64,000 nucleotides of DNA. Origin: Erythroxylum novogranatense. Its lineage: Eukaryota; Streptophyta; Magnoliopsida; Malpighiales; Erythroxylaceae. The stretch is taken from positions 52,617,414 through 52,681,413 of the forward strand of contig CM057230.1 in assembly GCA_029891385.1 (NCBI GenBank), read 5' to 3'. The notes beneath the pieces were generated by a model. The model saw only the letters and a list, made by a program, of their open reading frames with translations, was not told where the DNA came from and ran no database searches. The translations under genes were made by a program, and so were the position numbers. Positions 8,723-21,446 of the stretch are shown here, one piece after another. Positions within the stretch are counted from its first letter, which is position 1, and every line of letters begins with the position of its first letter.

Positions 8723-10321
8723 TAAAACATCCTTTCTTCTCATTGGTACCCAAGCCATCTTGGGTCCATTTTGGTTAGTCATATAAACCACATTAGGAGG
8801 TGTTGTACCTTTAATCCCCCAAATTTTCTTAACATTGATACATCTCCTAATACTTTTACATACAAGTTCTATATGACCATCTTTCAAACATCTAGCACAT
8901 TTAGCAACTTTTCCATCCTTAGTGAATTTTGAAATCAATGAACAATCTCTATTAAAGGGATCATATCCTAATCCATGTTTAGAAATTGAATATCTTTGCA
9001 AGGATAATAAGTTTTCAAACTTTTCATTCCCATTAGCAAATTTTCCAACCACATAAGAAAATTCCTTTCTAAGTCTTTCAAGCTCACAAATAAGATTTTC
9101 CTTTTCAATAAGGCATGCAGAATGATCTTCCTTAGGACAATCTAAATCATCAATTGTCTCATGTAAAGCATTATTTTCAGCAACCAATTCCCTTATTTTC
9201 TTTCTCAATTTCTTGTTGATTTCAATAGCTTCTTCAAAATCGATTTGTAAAGCATTAAAAGAATCTCTAATATCTTGATCAATGAGAGTTACCTTATCTT
9301 CATCATCACTTATTGAGGAGTTATTTTCCATAAGTGCTAAGTTGTTTTCCTCATTGTTTTGGTATGCTTCCTCATCATCACTCCAAGTGGCTACTAGGCT
9401 AGCTTTTTTTTTCCCTTTGTCATATTTGTCACTTTTCTGGAAATTTGAAGTGGAAGATGTGCTTTTGGTCCTTCTTTCCATGGTGTACTTCTTTCTTTCT
9501 TCACCACTTAATTCTTTCCTCCTATTTTTGAGTAGTCCTTTGAACTTTCTCAAGTTTCTGGCGTACATTGCTATTTTTTCATCTTCATCTTCTTAATCTA
9601 TTTCTTCATCGCTTTCATCAAAAGAAGAAACATTAGCTTTTAAAGCAATTGACTTTTGTAACTTACCTCTTCCTCCTCTTGATTTGAGAATGATCTCATA
9701 GTTTATGAGAGATCCCACCAAGGCGTTGAATTCCAAATGATTGAGATCATTAGACTCCATAATAGCTGTGACTTGTGAGTCCCATTCTTTCGGTAGTGAA
9801 CGAAGAATCTTTTTCACCTTCTCGCTATCCGTCATATGCTTTCCAAGGTTGCCTAATTCATTTATGATTTCTAAAAAATGATCAAGCATAGTGGAAATAG
9901 ACTCACCTTCCTTTATGACAAACATTTCATAGTCATGGAGAAGCATGTTGATCTTTGTTTCCCGGACTTGGTTGGTTCCTTCATGGGTGATGCGAAGTCT
10001 TTCCCATATTTCTTTAGCACTGGTACAAGAATTAACTCGGTTTCTTTACTCAACCGTGAGAGCACAATAAATTAGCTTCATAGCTTTCGCGTTGATGTAA
10101 GCTTGCTTCCAATCATTGTCGTCATACTCCATGTCTGTTTTTGACTCACCATTTTCTTTCAAAGGAGCTTGTGGACCAAAAATGATTATCTTCCAGTATT
10201 CCACTCCCTCGCTTATAATGTGATACTTCATAGGATTTTTCCAAGAATATTAGTTAGTACCATTAAATAAAGGAGGGCGATTGTTTCTGTTACCTTCTTC
10301 CGCTAGGTTATTGTGTGCCAT
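8699..10321 (-). pseudogene. gag of the gag-only copia element
   Basis: Start codon at 10321-10319 (MAHNNLAEEG). The UBN2-type gag region follows: EYWKIIIFGPQAP, KEIWERLRITHEGTNQVRE, MLLHDYEMF, VKKILRSLPKEWDSQVTA. The open stretch 9593-9946 ends at a TAA near 9595. The frame then continues as 8699-9568 with an acidic, coiled-coil-like segment and a CCHC knuckle CARCLKDGHIELVC. Stops near 10255, 10045 and 9595 break it. Long open stretches suggest fairly recent loss of function. Confidence 0.8.
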
Positions 10322-10335
10322 CCCTGGATACTTCT

Positions 10336-10347
10336 GCTCTGATACCA
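10336..10347 (-). other. Primer binding site of the gag-only element
   Basis: The minus strand reads TGGTATCAGAGC two bases inside the 5' LTR (10350-11644), complementary to initiator tRNA-Met. Confidence 0.9.
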
Positions 10348-10349
10348 AT

Positions 10350-11644
10350 TGTAAGCGATCTAGAAGGGGGGGTTGAATAGAACTTTAAGCTTTTTGAAAA
10401 TTTTTACAATAAAATCAAAAGTTAATTCACACAAAACCAATTTAATCAAATCCAAATGTAAAGAGTAGGGAAGAAGAGCAAACACTATTTTTATAGAGGT
10501 TCGGTGCTAAGACCTACGTCCTCTACCTAAGCTCCCACTTAGGATTTTGCAAACCACTTTATTACACACTTTGTAGTTCAGTGTGAACCCTTACAATATC
10601 GCTTGATTTCTGGCTCAAGCTACCTTTACACTTGATTTGTCTTCCGGCACAAATCCTACCAACACCACTTGATTTCCGACTCAAGCTACCTTTACACTTG
10701 ATTTGTCTTCCGGCACAAATCCTACCAACACCACTTGATTTTCGGCTCAAGCTACCTTTACACTTGATTTGTCTTCCGGCACAAATCCTACCTCACACGT
10801 GACCTTTCACTAGTTACTCAAATTGTAAGAGAAATAATATAAAGATTGTAGAACAAAGCTCAATACAATGGTGTGACAAGATAAGAACAATAATGAGCAA
10901 TTATGTAGCAATAGAAGAGTATTTTCACTTGTGGAATGTCCGTCCACTCTTCATCAATCATCCACTCTTTATACTTGAAGAAAATAGTTGTTGGAAGCCA
11001 TTCTAGCCGTTGTATAATTGATATGACCGTTCCTTAATATCCTCCTTTCTATTTGTGCTAATTGACTTCATCAGAGTCTGTTCACTATACTCATAAGTCG
11101 ACTTGTCGAGTGTATAAGTCGACTTGTGTCAACGATTTACGTAAAATTTCATCTCCGCTCTTTTATAAGTCGACTTATGCAGTGTAAGTCGACTTGTGTC
11201 CTTCGATAAGTCGACTTATGGACTATTAGTTGACTTGTGTTGACAGATCTTCATATATTAGTCGACTTATGATGTTCTAGTCGACTTATGTTGTTCTCAC
11301 TTGATATATAAGTCGACTTATGATGTGCTAGTCGACTTATGTTGGCTTCAACGATTATATTGTATGAAATCTTGATCTTTAATTGTTGGGATACATATCT
11401 TTGAAGTTCCTTATCCATAATCTTCATCCTTGAATATCTCTTGCACATTTAAGGTAATTTCCATCTTGATTCCACAATGATTAATCTCTTTCCCATCAAA
11501 GATTAATGCTATCTTGATTTGCACAATTCTTTTATTGAATATCAATCCCAAAATACCTGAAACAATTTCTTAACCAATTCTATACATTTTATTATTGTCA
11601 AAACATAAGTGAGATTTAATTTGTCAACCACCATTGGTCCAACA
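10350..11644 (-). repeat. 5' LTR of the gag-only copia element
   Basis: 1295 bp, visually very similar to 6454-7815, with one fewer 66-bp unit. It contains the second AAGTCGACTT array. It is followed by the catca duplication (11645-11649). Confidence 0.88.
11093..11343. repeat. AAGTCGACTT dyad array, right LTR
   Basis: About ten palindromic copies in the same order and spacing as 7264-7512. Several copies degenerate in the left LTR (GTCTAC, GTAGAC) are canonical GTCGAC here. This shows the ancestral array was more regular. Confidence 0.88.
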
Positions 11645-11649
11645 CATCA

Positions 11650-13020
11650 AAGTTATACTGTTAGTGACTTTAAAATGCCTAGTAAAATAGTCTTACTTTT
11701 TCAGATGAACTCCTTTAACAAAAGTTTTTTTCTAAAGGGAATCGAGACCCCTAACATTTTAGGCTTAGATGATCATAAGTTTAAGCCCTCAGATAGGGAC
11801 CTTTTCTTTTACTAGATCTTCTTCTTCTAGCAATTATGAAAGCAATTTCCTTATTTACGAGATTGTTAGTGCATTTAAGTACCTTAATAGGAATGCTTAT
11901 AGGGTTATTCTTTGTTGCTACTTCTTGACTATTTCTATCTATCTAGAGCTCCTTATTTCATTCTTTAGTGAATTCTCCATTAGGAATTGATTCTAGATGC
12001 TGAACATTATTGTTAGCCTCCAACTGACTAACATTGATTTCCTTTTAAGTTGTTATAGCCTTAATTTGATGATGTATATTGCCTGCTTCTACTAAGTCCC
12101 AGGATAAACTACATTTGAATATTCTGCTTGTGGCTTTCTAGGTTTTCTTGGGTGACATAAATGGAAGCTTCTAAGCTTAGGATACTTTTACTACATCTTC
12201 AACCAACTTATGGTTCTCCTTCAACCTAAGGATGGGTATCTCCTTCGGTAAGTACTTTATAACATCAACTGCAACACACACTCTAGCATAATTTATTATG
12301 TTTGTTTCAGCTATGGCTTAGTCCATACAGATAGGTATGTCAAGAAAGCTTTCCAAGGGACTAAGCTAGTTGTTGTCCAGTATTCCAAAGGTATTTTACA
12401 GATGAACATCTATATATGTACATTAGATTGCTTGATCTCTTCACAGTTAATTCCTAGCCTCTAATTTTATAATAGTAAAGGCTTATTATACACATGCCAA
12501 GGGCTATATTTTAGGATTTTTTTAGCAGCTGCGTTTCTATAAAATCTAAAGAAGATGTCTTGATGAATTACGAGGATGTCTTCTAATCCTAATGACTTCT
12601 AGTTACTCATAGCCCGTTCTTTCAAGGTGGGGAATGAGATCATTTTTTCTAGAAAGAAACCTATCAATGTTGCACTCCAAAGATCAACTCTTACTTTTAT
12701 AGCAACTAATTGAGGTGCTACTATCTGGGTATTTTCAAGATTGCTTGAGGACATTAAGATATTTTTATATCTGGATTTGAATCACCAATAAATTGAGACT
12801 ATGATTTCCTTATTTTTTTTGTAGGTTCATAGTTGTTAACTCCACAACCAGTGTTAGGGAGGGGAATAGGCGAGGTGGGAGGTAATGATAGAGAGGCTAT
12901 CAAAGTGGATGAAGGATCATATGGGGATGAGAACTTGGAGCACTCACCAGGTTCTAAAGAAGAGGAAATTTTTTTAGGTTGATTCTTGAAGGGCAAATAA
13001 GGAAAATCCTCTAGTGACAC
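11650..13020 (-). pseudogene. LINE ORF1-like remnant (DUF4283-type)
   Basis: Fragments on the minus strand fit the gag-like ORF1 of plant L1 LINEs. Around 12480-12700 it reads LWSATLIGFFLEK, then SPWHVYNKPL. Around 12240-12400 it reads IPLEYWTT and INYARVCVAVDV..LPKEIPI, as in DUF4283 followed by its usual downstream region. An open stretch 12799-13020 (MSLEDFPYLPF...) may be the N-terminus. Several frameshifts and stops break it. Its 3' continuation is at 6171-6453. Confidence 0.55.
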
Positions 13021-13585
13021 TGCTCAAGGTCTATAACCTTCCTCACAAGATCCATATTAGAGTATTGAATGGAGAAGCTTCCTAAATTTAGTTACTAAAA
13101 ACAATAACTTGTGTTGGAGGGAAATAGAAAGTATTAAAGGCACTTAGTAAGGTTTAGGACAAGATGAGATGAACACAAGAAGGGGAACCTAATCAAAAGT
13201 AATACAAAATAAAATAAAGGTGAGAGCAGCAAAAGATAGATGAAAGCTAGCAGATTATGTGAGAAGGAGAGAGAGGAAGGAGAAAATTGTTGAGAGTAGA
13301 GGGAAAGGGATGAAGGAGATATATGTTTGCTAGTGTTAAAACCATTTTGAGTGTACTAAACTCTGTGAAATTCCATTAAAGATTTCACTATAACACTAAG
13401 ATGATCACGTATTGGATCATAATAATTGAATAACTTAAAAACATAGGTCATAAAATAAAGGAATCATACTTGATTTGATGTCACTACTGAAACCTTTCTC
13501 GAGGCATTTTTGATGTGTCAATTACGAGTTGTTCATGTGCCTAGTCTATAACGGTATCACACTCAATTGTTTGAAAAAGAATTAG
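13021..13585. other. Flank between LINE remnant and Sirevirus A
   Basis: Purine-rich at 13130-13325 on the plus strand, with no ORF or recognisable element. It may include the LINE 5' untranslated part. It ends with the target duplication attag (13581-13585). Confidence 0.4.
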
Positions 13586-14494
13586 TGTTAAGTCAAAATG
13601 ACTTTACGATTAATAATTTTGATGAAAATGAGACGGAAGCTGAATATGAGACGATATAAAATGAGACGGAAGCTAAAAATGTGACAGCAGCTGAAAATGA
13701 GACATAAAAATGAGACGGAAGAATATGAGACTGAAGCGGAAAGCAAAATGAGACGGAAGCAAAAATGAGACGGAAGAAAATGAGACGGAAGAGGAAAGCA
13801 AAATGAGACGAAATAAAATGAGATAAAAGAATCGAAGATGAAGACCCGATACTACGTCGGATGATAAATCAGTTTGAGTTAGTTACAAAACTCAACTGAA
13901 TAACCGTTTCTTTAAAGATCAAGAAACAAGAAGAAAGAAGCAGTTATCAAGAAGTAGTTGAAGACGAAGGCTATAAATATGAGTTGGAGTCGAAGACTGA
14001 AAGAGTTAGTGATTTTGTCAGTGATATTAAAAAACTAGAAATCTTACTCATTGTACTAAACTTAAAGCTATCATTGTCTGTAACAAAGCTTAAAACATCT
14101 TTCAGTAGAAGGAAGAAAAGCTGATAGCCTGAAGAGGCTAAGTCTGAAAAGAATACTTGTTGTAAAAGACCTGAAGAGGCTTAGTGAAAAGAATACTTGT
14201 ATCTTTGTGAAGTATAGTGAAATCTCAAAAAGAATTCTGAGGACTGGACGTAACTCACGGTTTGGGGTGAACCAGTATAAAATTACTGTGTCGATTCTTA
14301 CTCTCAACTCTCAACTTTGAATTTTTATACTTCATGATACTGTTTTTCAATCGTTTGATAAAGGAAGTTTTGTTTTAAAAGAAGTTTTTTTAAAAAGGGG
14401 ATTGATTTTCAAAAAGGATACACAATTCAAACCCCCCTTCTTGTGTGTTTTGTATAATGAATATTAAATCTATACTAACGTTTGATTCACTTCA
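13586..14494 (+). repeat. 5' LTR of Sirevirus A
   Basis: Starts TGTTAAGTCAAAATGAC and ends TTGATTCACTTCA. The minisatellite lies at 13624-13828 and the U5 pyrimidine tract TTCAAACCCCCCTTCTTG near 14427-14446. Its partner is 35408-36378. Confidence 0.92.
13624..13828 (+). repeat. AAATGAGACGGAAGC minisatellite in Sirevirus LTR
   Basis: Imperfect tandem copies of a roughly 15-18 bp unit, AAATGAGACGGAAGC with spacer variants, just inside the LTR start. The copy in the other LTR is 35470-35700. Sirevirus B has a related but different unit in the same place. Confidence 0.8.
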
Positions 14495-14496
14495 AT

Positions 14497-14508
14497 TGGT
14501 ATCAGAGC
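14497..14508 (+). other. Primer binding site of Sirevirus A
   Basis: TGGTATCAGAGC two bases after the 5' LTR, complementary to initiator tRNA-Met. Confidence 0.92.
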
Positions 14509-14551
14509 ACGGTGTCCAAGAACCGCCGTAACAAAGTGTGGATAAAGATCC

Positions 14552-14975
14552 ATGGCAGAATCACACATATATATAACTGAAGGTGCCTCCATCACTAGAC
14601 CTCCTACGTTCAATGGAAAAGACTACCATTACTGGAAGGACAGGATGCGGCTCTTCATTGAATCTACTCATATCGACCTTTGGGAGATAAAAGAAAATGG
14701 ACTGTATACACCGGTAGATGAATAAGGAAATGCTGTTCCACGAATCAGATGATCTGTAGAACAAAAAGCGAGATTCCAGCTAAACTCGAAGGCCAAGTTC
14801 TTTTTAAGTTGTGCCCTAAGCAGAAGTGAGTACGATAAAGTTCACGGATGTGACACTGTGAAGGAGATATGAGATACACTATCCATCGGACACGAAGGCA
14901 CAAATCAATTAAAGGAATCCAAGATAAGCATTCTTGTACACCAGTATGAGCTGTTCAAGATGAAGGACGAAGAGG
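14552..14975 (+). pseudogene. gag N-terminal fragment of Sirevirus A
   Basis: ATG at 14552 opens MAESHIYITEGAS, followed by the conserved FNGKDYHYWKDRMRLFIEST and LYTPVDE. It breaks at in-frame stops near 14724 and 14751 and again at KEI*DTL. Homology to the Sirevirus B gag ends at KMKDEE, where a short LTR-like filler and then the gypsy LTR at 14991 begin. Confidence 0.85.
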
Positions 14976-16341
14976 GTTTAGGATTAAGAGGGTAACATCC
15001 CACCCCCGATGGGAAGGGTAGAATGGTAATTTGGCAAAGGATTAAGAGGGTTTAGGATTTATTTTGCAATGTTCATGCACATCTGATTCATGAATAGTGA
15101 AATTGCACATGAAAATGACTGTACATGCATTAATGTGTAATTGGCATTGGAAGTGATAGAATATAAGTGTAGGAGCGAAGCTGGAAAATGCAAATTGATC
15201 ATGGTTTAATGTTTTTGCCATAACTAATTGTGTGGTTAAGAAAATGAGGTGAGGTTTGTGCTAAATTAAACTTTAGATGTTTGGCTTCAATTTCTTGTGA
15301 AATAAGTGTTATCTAATTGTAACTGAAAGAGGTTGAATTTCTTCCTTGAAAGTTAACTATACTGGCTGTGTGAACAGTATCCGAATGAGATGACTTGAAA
15401 CTTTGATGAGTTTTCTAGATTGATTTAGGAGGAATTGGTGAAAATGGTCTTAATAAAAGTTGAAGCCTATCTTGCTATCTTTCCATTTCCACTGATTTTG
15501 CAATTTTTCGGTATGTATGTTGGGAGTTATGAATTGTTGACTATTGACTGGTTATGTGCCTTTTGGTGAAACCTAGGCATAAGTGTAGGTTTTGTGAGTA
15601 TTGTGATTAGAAGCAAATTTCGAGATTTCTGTGATTTGAATTGGCTCATGTGATCTTATGGAAAGTTGTAGAGGAAGAAATTATATTGAAAATGAGATAT
15701 ACTATACTATTTTTGGATATCATAATTGGGAGTTATGAGTTTTCAAAGATTGGACTTAAGTTAGGTCATTGACTAGTGATCAGGGCAGCCACTTGCATGA
15801 CAGTTTTGAGTTTGTTAGAGATGGAATTGACTGTTAATCCCTTCATGAGAAGTGTATTATTCTGTTTTATCTTTTCATAGGTATCAAGTATGCAATTTTT
15901 TGACATTTTTACAAGAAGTTATGCTTTTAAGAAAATTGATGTTCATTTTAGGTGGTTTCAGTGGGCAGAATCATTCATTGAATTGTTTGACCTACTTAAA
16001 AATTGAATTTGATTTCAAGTTGTTCATAAAAGTTCTAGGTCACATTTGGATCGTTCATTTGGAATAAATATTGTAATTTTTAGCAAAGGGAATGAGAAGT
16101 TATGGATTTTATAAAACGTTGCACTGTTTTGAGAGGCATTGTGAAGGCAGTAACTTTGAGTGTATTTTTGACACCCTTAGAGGTGAAATTAATTTTTGTG
16201 TCCTTCATGAAACTTGTAGAGCTCTCTTTTCTCTATAAAATAGATACCGAGTTTGTCCATTTTGAAGTTTGGAGTAGGGAGTTATGCCCTGTGGAAGTTG
16301 GGATGTCGGAGGACGTTTATTCCAGATCTGCCATTGTAGTA

Positions 16342-16432
16342 GCATAAGTCGACTTGCATCCTCAGACAAGTCGACTAGGACATACACAGTAGCATAAGTC
16401 GACTAGGATTCTCAGGCAAGTCGACTAGGATC
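16342..16432. repeat. AAGTCGACT dyads, 5' LTR of the decayed gypsy
   Basis: Four copies of AAGTCGACT(T/A)G, spaced about 20-30 bp. The 3' LTR has five (23734-23845). The core is the same palindrome as in the unrelated copia LTRs at 7264 and 11093. Confidence 0.85.
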
Positions 16433-16876
16433 ATATATTTTTCCTTCTTTTGCTTATAACTTTTCCGTCCGACATCTGATTGACCCGATTCTTGAGGCAT
16501 CGGATTCATGAAATATTTAATTTCATTTTATAAGAAATTGGGAATTTTTGGATGGGAAATTGACGTGAGTTCAAGTAATGTTTCTTTGGTCACTGTTTTG
16601 TTTATTTTTTGACCTATAGAGGCCCGAATTGAGTAATTTCGGTGCCGTTAGATTTCTAATTTTTAGATGGAATGTTTGTGATGGAAATATTGGATTAAGG
16701 CCGGGAATATCATGAACATGCATTGTACACCTTTTTAATTGTTACATGTGCATCATTAACTAGTTCTGATTGGACAATTAGTAATGGTTATATTCTCTGA
16801 TTATTATAAAGGCACATTTGGAGCGTCGGCCGACCAACGGTGCAAAGACTTCCCGGCAATAGCTCGGAAGTTATAG

Positions 16877-17519
16877 GTGAGTAACCTAGATGATTCTTTC
16901 AATTATTATATGTCTAATGTGGGGAATAATGGTGGGATTAGTGATTGTATTTGTTCATGACTTGGTTCCGGACACGGATGGTCCGATGAATTGGGAGATT
17001 TGACATAGAAGTGTCATTTATGTGCTGATTGTCAAATTGCTTGCTATTACTGTGCTTCATTGCGTTGCCTCTACTATGACAAATTTTTTTATATTGACTG
17101 TGATATATTGGGTATATTGCATTTCATACACAAATACATGAACGGATAATAATAGTTGTGACTAGAGTCGCCACTGATACTTAAAAAGAGCCTCGAGCTC
17201 GAAGGGAGATAGTACATACCCAGAGGGCTCTCCTACTCCCTAAACGCGTCTGCTGCCTACTGTTTACTGTTTAAGCGCTCAGTTATAACACTGTAATAAA
17301 ATGAGAAAGTGTCACATATGCATTGCATACACATTTTGATTGAATACAGTAAATGGAAAAAGGAAAGAATGCGTTATACAATTGTGATTTGTTTCTTCTG
17401 AACGTGTTATTGTATACACTCTGTAATTTTCTTGAGAGATGCATGAATTGGGTGAACCATCGATGATGGTTCCTCACTGAGTTTGCAAAACTCACCCAAA
17501 ATTTGCAATTATTTTTCAG
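16877..17519 (+). other. Putative LTR leader intron, decayed gypsy
   Basis: Donor ATAG/GTGAGTAA and acceptor TTATTTTTCAG/G bound 643 bp, matching the donor and acceptor pairs in the Tekay-type LTRs in type and spacing. The partner LTR has the same arrangement near 24291-24930, but its acceptor there reads TTTTTCGG. No transcript evidence. Confidence 0.35.
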
Positions 17520-17925
17520 GCCTTGAAGAGTACTCCGTTAGACACGGGAGTATGCCTACTGCATGCCAGGGAAAGATAGGGGTTGGGATCAGTTCGCGTC
17601 TGCATTAGTGTCTCGTAAAATTGTATTCCGCAATCTCTGTAAAATGATGCTTTGTATTTACAGTGGGCCCAATTTGGTTGTGGATTTGTGTACATTAAAT
17701 GACTACGTTAAATTATTATTGAATGTTTGTAATGACTGAAAATGTTTACAAATTAACGTGGGCTCAAATTGTCTACTATTTTTTGCTCGTATAAATGTCT
17801 TTATAAAAAAATTGATATTGAGTTTCGTCTGAGTGATGTAGCATACCACCCTCGCGGGGCACGGACTCGGATATCACCGTTGATGTTGGGTTCGGGTCAC
17901 GCGGGAGAGGGGTGTTACATTTAGG

Positions 17926-17937
17926 TGGTATCAGAGC
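17926..17937 (+). other. Primer binding site of the decayed gypsy
   Basis: TGGTATCAGAGC, 6 bp after the 5' LTR end. Confidence 0.9.
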
Positions 17938-20900
17938 CCAGAAGTACTATCTTATATGGACTGTTTTAGAAATATGGGTCAAGTTACATGCATTTAAGTC
18001 ATGTCATGGCGATAAAGGACAAGCGATCCCCGCCTAGCATATGAGTCACATGCATTAGCATGTATCAGTTGTTTAAGCGGTTAGAAATAGTGAGGAAATT
18101 GATGATATGTTAGAATGTGATAAATGGAAGTTGTGGATATCTTGGAATAAGAAAAAGTGTATGGTTCGATTTGACAAATGAAGATTAAGTGTATTGGTAT
18201 TGGTGGATATATTATAAAATACTACATCAGTGTTATACCGGGGTATATCCTTAAATGTGGGATAGATATGAAGTTATAGTTGTGGATTGATAGAGGAAAA
18301 TAGAGATATGTTAGAAATGGCAAGATTTCAAGTGTATAACGTGGATGAAAATAAAATGTTCTATGATCTAGAGAGGCTACAGTTGGGTTTGATTACCGTG
18401 ATGAGAGTTATGAATAAGGGTTTATACCTTAGAGTCAGAATATGTTAGTGAGAATTCAAGAGTGATTATACATCTATGATTTTGACTTAATTGTGAACAT
18501 ACATGGGTTTGATGAAATAGTTGTCAAGGTTCAGTTGATTTGCCTATGTGAACATACATCTGATAATGGGAGCACCATGGCTAATGAGTTAGAGGATAAT
18601 TGCTAGTCATAGTTCTTATAATTTAAAGTTCAATATGAGTTAGAATAAGAAGTGAAAGTGCTTATAGTGATCAATTGGGAATGAATTGAGATTGTTATAA
18701 AAAAAAGATATGATCATGGTATAATCCTCACGATCGAGGATAGGTGCAAAAAGGGAAGTGTTGTCAAAAATCAAATGAGATCAAGGTATCTTAGTGTAAG
18801 TGACTAATTGGTGAGTTGCCCTACATCTGTCTCTCGATAAGATGTAATGATTTTGATGGTATATACTTTATTGAACGTTATTAAAAAGGATGTTCTGATT
18901 ATATGAGTTATGGCATAAATTGATCTTCAAGGGATATTATGAATAGCTAAAATTGATTCCCTAAGGCATTGAGAATGACTGACAAGAAATGGTGATGACT
19001 ATCAATGAAAGGACAAATCTGAGATAAATATGAAATGAATTAAAAGTCATTGTGGGAGTCCTAATCCTAGTGGAGACTCTAGCGTAAGAGATAGAATATG
19101 CTACTGAGAAGGTATGCACTATGTTAATGTAAAGAATCCGACTATGTAATAGGATTATTGAACATTAAAGAGACATTAGTTGCGAATATGAGGAGAATAT
19201 CGGTTCACGAATATTTTGTGTAATTATGTTCGTGAAGTACAAAGTGGACTTGTTGAATGTGTTATCAAACCAGGGAGTAAGGATTTCAAATGAATTGAGG
19301 TATGTGGAGAAACTAGTGTAAAGGAACTGACGTCAGCACACGTCAATGTGAAACTGAGAAAAACATAAGAGAATTTTTCCTCATTGGGGAAATCAAATAC
19401 TTAAAGAGTTAGGAAAATCAATCATGGGTATAAGGAATTTTGGGTTGTAATTGTCAGAGATAACAATGCCCCCGATAGTATTATACTACTGAAGAGTAAA
19501 GTGTCTCAATTGTGTTTAATTTGGATAGTGACTATGATCATTAATGATATTTTTAATATATATGAAAAGTGGAGAAAGATATTTTGCATAGATGGGGAAA
19601 TCTTTTATATCATGAAAGCTTTATAAAAGTGAATCTTAGCTTGATCAAATAAATTGTGGATGAATTAGTATTCGAACATGGCACATTGAAAGACTTAATG
19701 ACAATAGAGGTGATGATAAAATACGAAATTGCAAGGGATATATATATGGGATTTGGAGTTATTTAGAACTAGCTGTATGTTGGATACGTCTAGAAGTTGT
19801 TAAAGATTTTCTGGTCTTAGCCCTTTGACAAAAATGTTGGAGGAAAAACGTATGAATCGTATGACTGATGAATGTAAAAAGAGACATATTGAGAAATTTA
19901 CAACTCGAGTATTGACCGTATCACCTTAATTTGAAGATTTTACTATATTTAACGAAGTGTCCCAGTAAAGGTTATGATGCAATCTGTTGAAATAGTGTAA
20001 AGTGGTTCTATGTACATGGGGACAAGTATAACCTCATGGGCTGCATTGTGATTGATGATTTGAAATTTATTGTACTGGGTATTGCTTTGAAAGTTTGGAG
20101 ACACTATTCGTACAGAAACATTTTGGATATATCTATGAGTATGCAAATCGATAACGGTTAGGATATTTCGGGAATTTGAAAGAATTGAAAAGGATTATGC
20201 AATTGAGTATTTTAAAATTAAGCTAGTGATGCAATTTAATGTATTGAATAGAAAATTCAACAGCAGAAGATCACAATTTGAGCGATAAGGTTATTAAACC
20301 TAGTGTAATATTGAGTGCAAATTGTCGAGCTAACAAGGGGCAAAAAGAAAGTATTATTAGCTATTGAATTTCCAAATCAGGTGTGTATAAAAAGGGTTGG
20401 CAAAGTCCAAATTGAGGATTTAGAATATGCGGACCTTATCAAGGAATTGAAAATGAATTCAACTTCTGAAAAAAATGATATTTATGACTGGATTAAGAAG
20501 TATGTGTAATACCCACTAGATAAACTGTTAGAGAAAACACAAGGAACAATCGAAGCTTTATGTTCTAGTAAGAGTACATTGAAAGAGTAATTGAAGATTT
20601 AGAATGTAAAATCAAATGATTATATGTGTGAATAACCAACAGATTTGACTGCTGGAGACAAATGTAAAACTGATATTTTTGAGTTCATTGGGACATGAGA
20701 TTGATGTATCGTTCAGAATGATTGTGGGCATGACAATTGCTATATTGGCGACACCAGTCGAATAGTGTATAAGGGGTCTTATAGCCGAAAAGGAGTCGTT
20801 CACCCCTATATTAAAGTGAACAGGGCCTAAAAATAGTCGAAGGCCATGATTGATTTGAGATAATGTTGATAAGTGAAATGAATCTGTAATAGGGGTTAAA

Positions 20901-21433
20901 TAATCCAAGTTAATGACAATGAGTCGAGTTGATTAATATTGAGGTTATGGAATCTTACGAGATTAGTATTTTAACACTAAAGAGATGTAATCTAATAAGC
21001 GATAAATGAAATACTTCGAAGTGTATCACCTCAGCCAAGATACACTTAGATGGAGGTAAAGGAGTAAATAGGGGAAACTAAATTCAACATAAATTGGTCT
21101 ATATGCAACTATGGTGTGAGGAGAACTAAGGATTGGTATAAAACATAAAAGATATTTCGGATTCACACAGTGTTACATGGATAAGGTTAGGAAATAGTGT
21201 TATGATCCGACATATATGTATTATTGATGCCGAGAGTGATGAATCATGAGGAAACAGTTATGACAGTGTGGTAATTGAAGAAAGTAAAAGGGTAATTGAT
21301 TGCATTGACTATAGTCAATTGACAGAAAGTATTCGAGTAGTGGAGTAAATGGGAAACAGAGAAGTAATGAACAAAATAATTTCCCTGCCTTTCTGATCAA
21401 TCATATAAGAATTTCGGGGACGAAATTTTTATT
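17938..21433 (+). pseudogene. Decayed internal region, traces of Tekay-like pol
   Basis: No long ORF. Nucleotide traces of RNase H remain near 20070-20120 (GCTTTGAAAGTTTGGAGACA, as in FALKVWRHY). A polymerase-connection-like stretch lies near 19830-19900 (PLTKMLEEK, TDECKK). The conserved 'tttcggggacgaaattttt' at the 3' end precedes the polypurine tract. Many indels. A short open stretch, 20315-20509, is probably chance. I see no intact domain. Confidence 0.6.
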
Positions 21434-21446
21434 AGGAGGGGGGAGT
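21434..21446 (+). other. Polypurine tract, decayed gypsy
   Basis: AGGAGGGGGGAG lies immediately before the 3' LTR start TGTAACATC. It is the plus-strand primer for reverse transcription. Confidence 0.8.

Larger units (their letters stand above)
6454..11644 (-). mobile_element. gag-only Ty1/copia derivative
   Basis: Minus-strand LTR element with a perfect 5-bp target duplication catca. LTRs are 6454-7815 (3') and 10350-11644 (5'), visually very similar. The primer site is 10336-10347 and a polypurine tract lies at 7816-7830. Between them is a gag pseudogene, a short protease start, and about 0.65 kb of noncoding DNA. Integrase, reverse transcriptase and RNase H are absent. Element length is 5.2 kb. 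It must have been moved by proteins of another copia element, if the pol loss preceded insertion. Confidence 0.85.
14991..17919 (+). repeat. 5' LTR of the nested decayed gypsy
   Basis: Begins GGTAACATCC (expected TGTAACATC, first base changed) and ends GAGAGGGGTGTTACA. It lacks about 0.95 kb present in the 3' LTR: 'catgcattaatg' here corresponds to a gap from about 21590 to 22585 there. It carries a GTCGAC array and a splice-like pair with donor at 16877 and acceptor at 17519. Confidence 0.82.
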
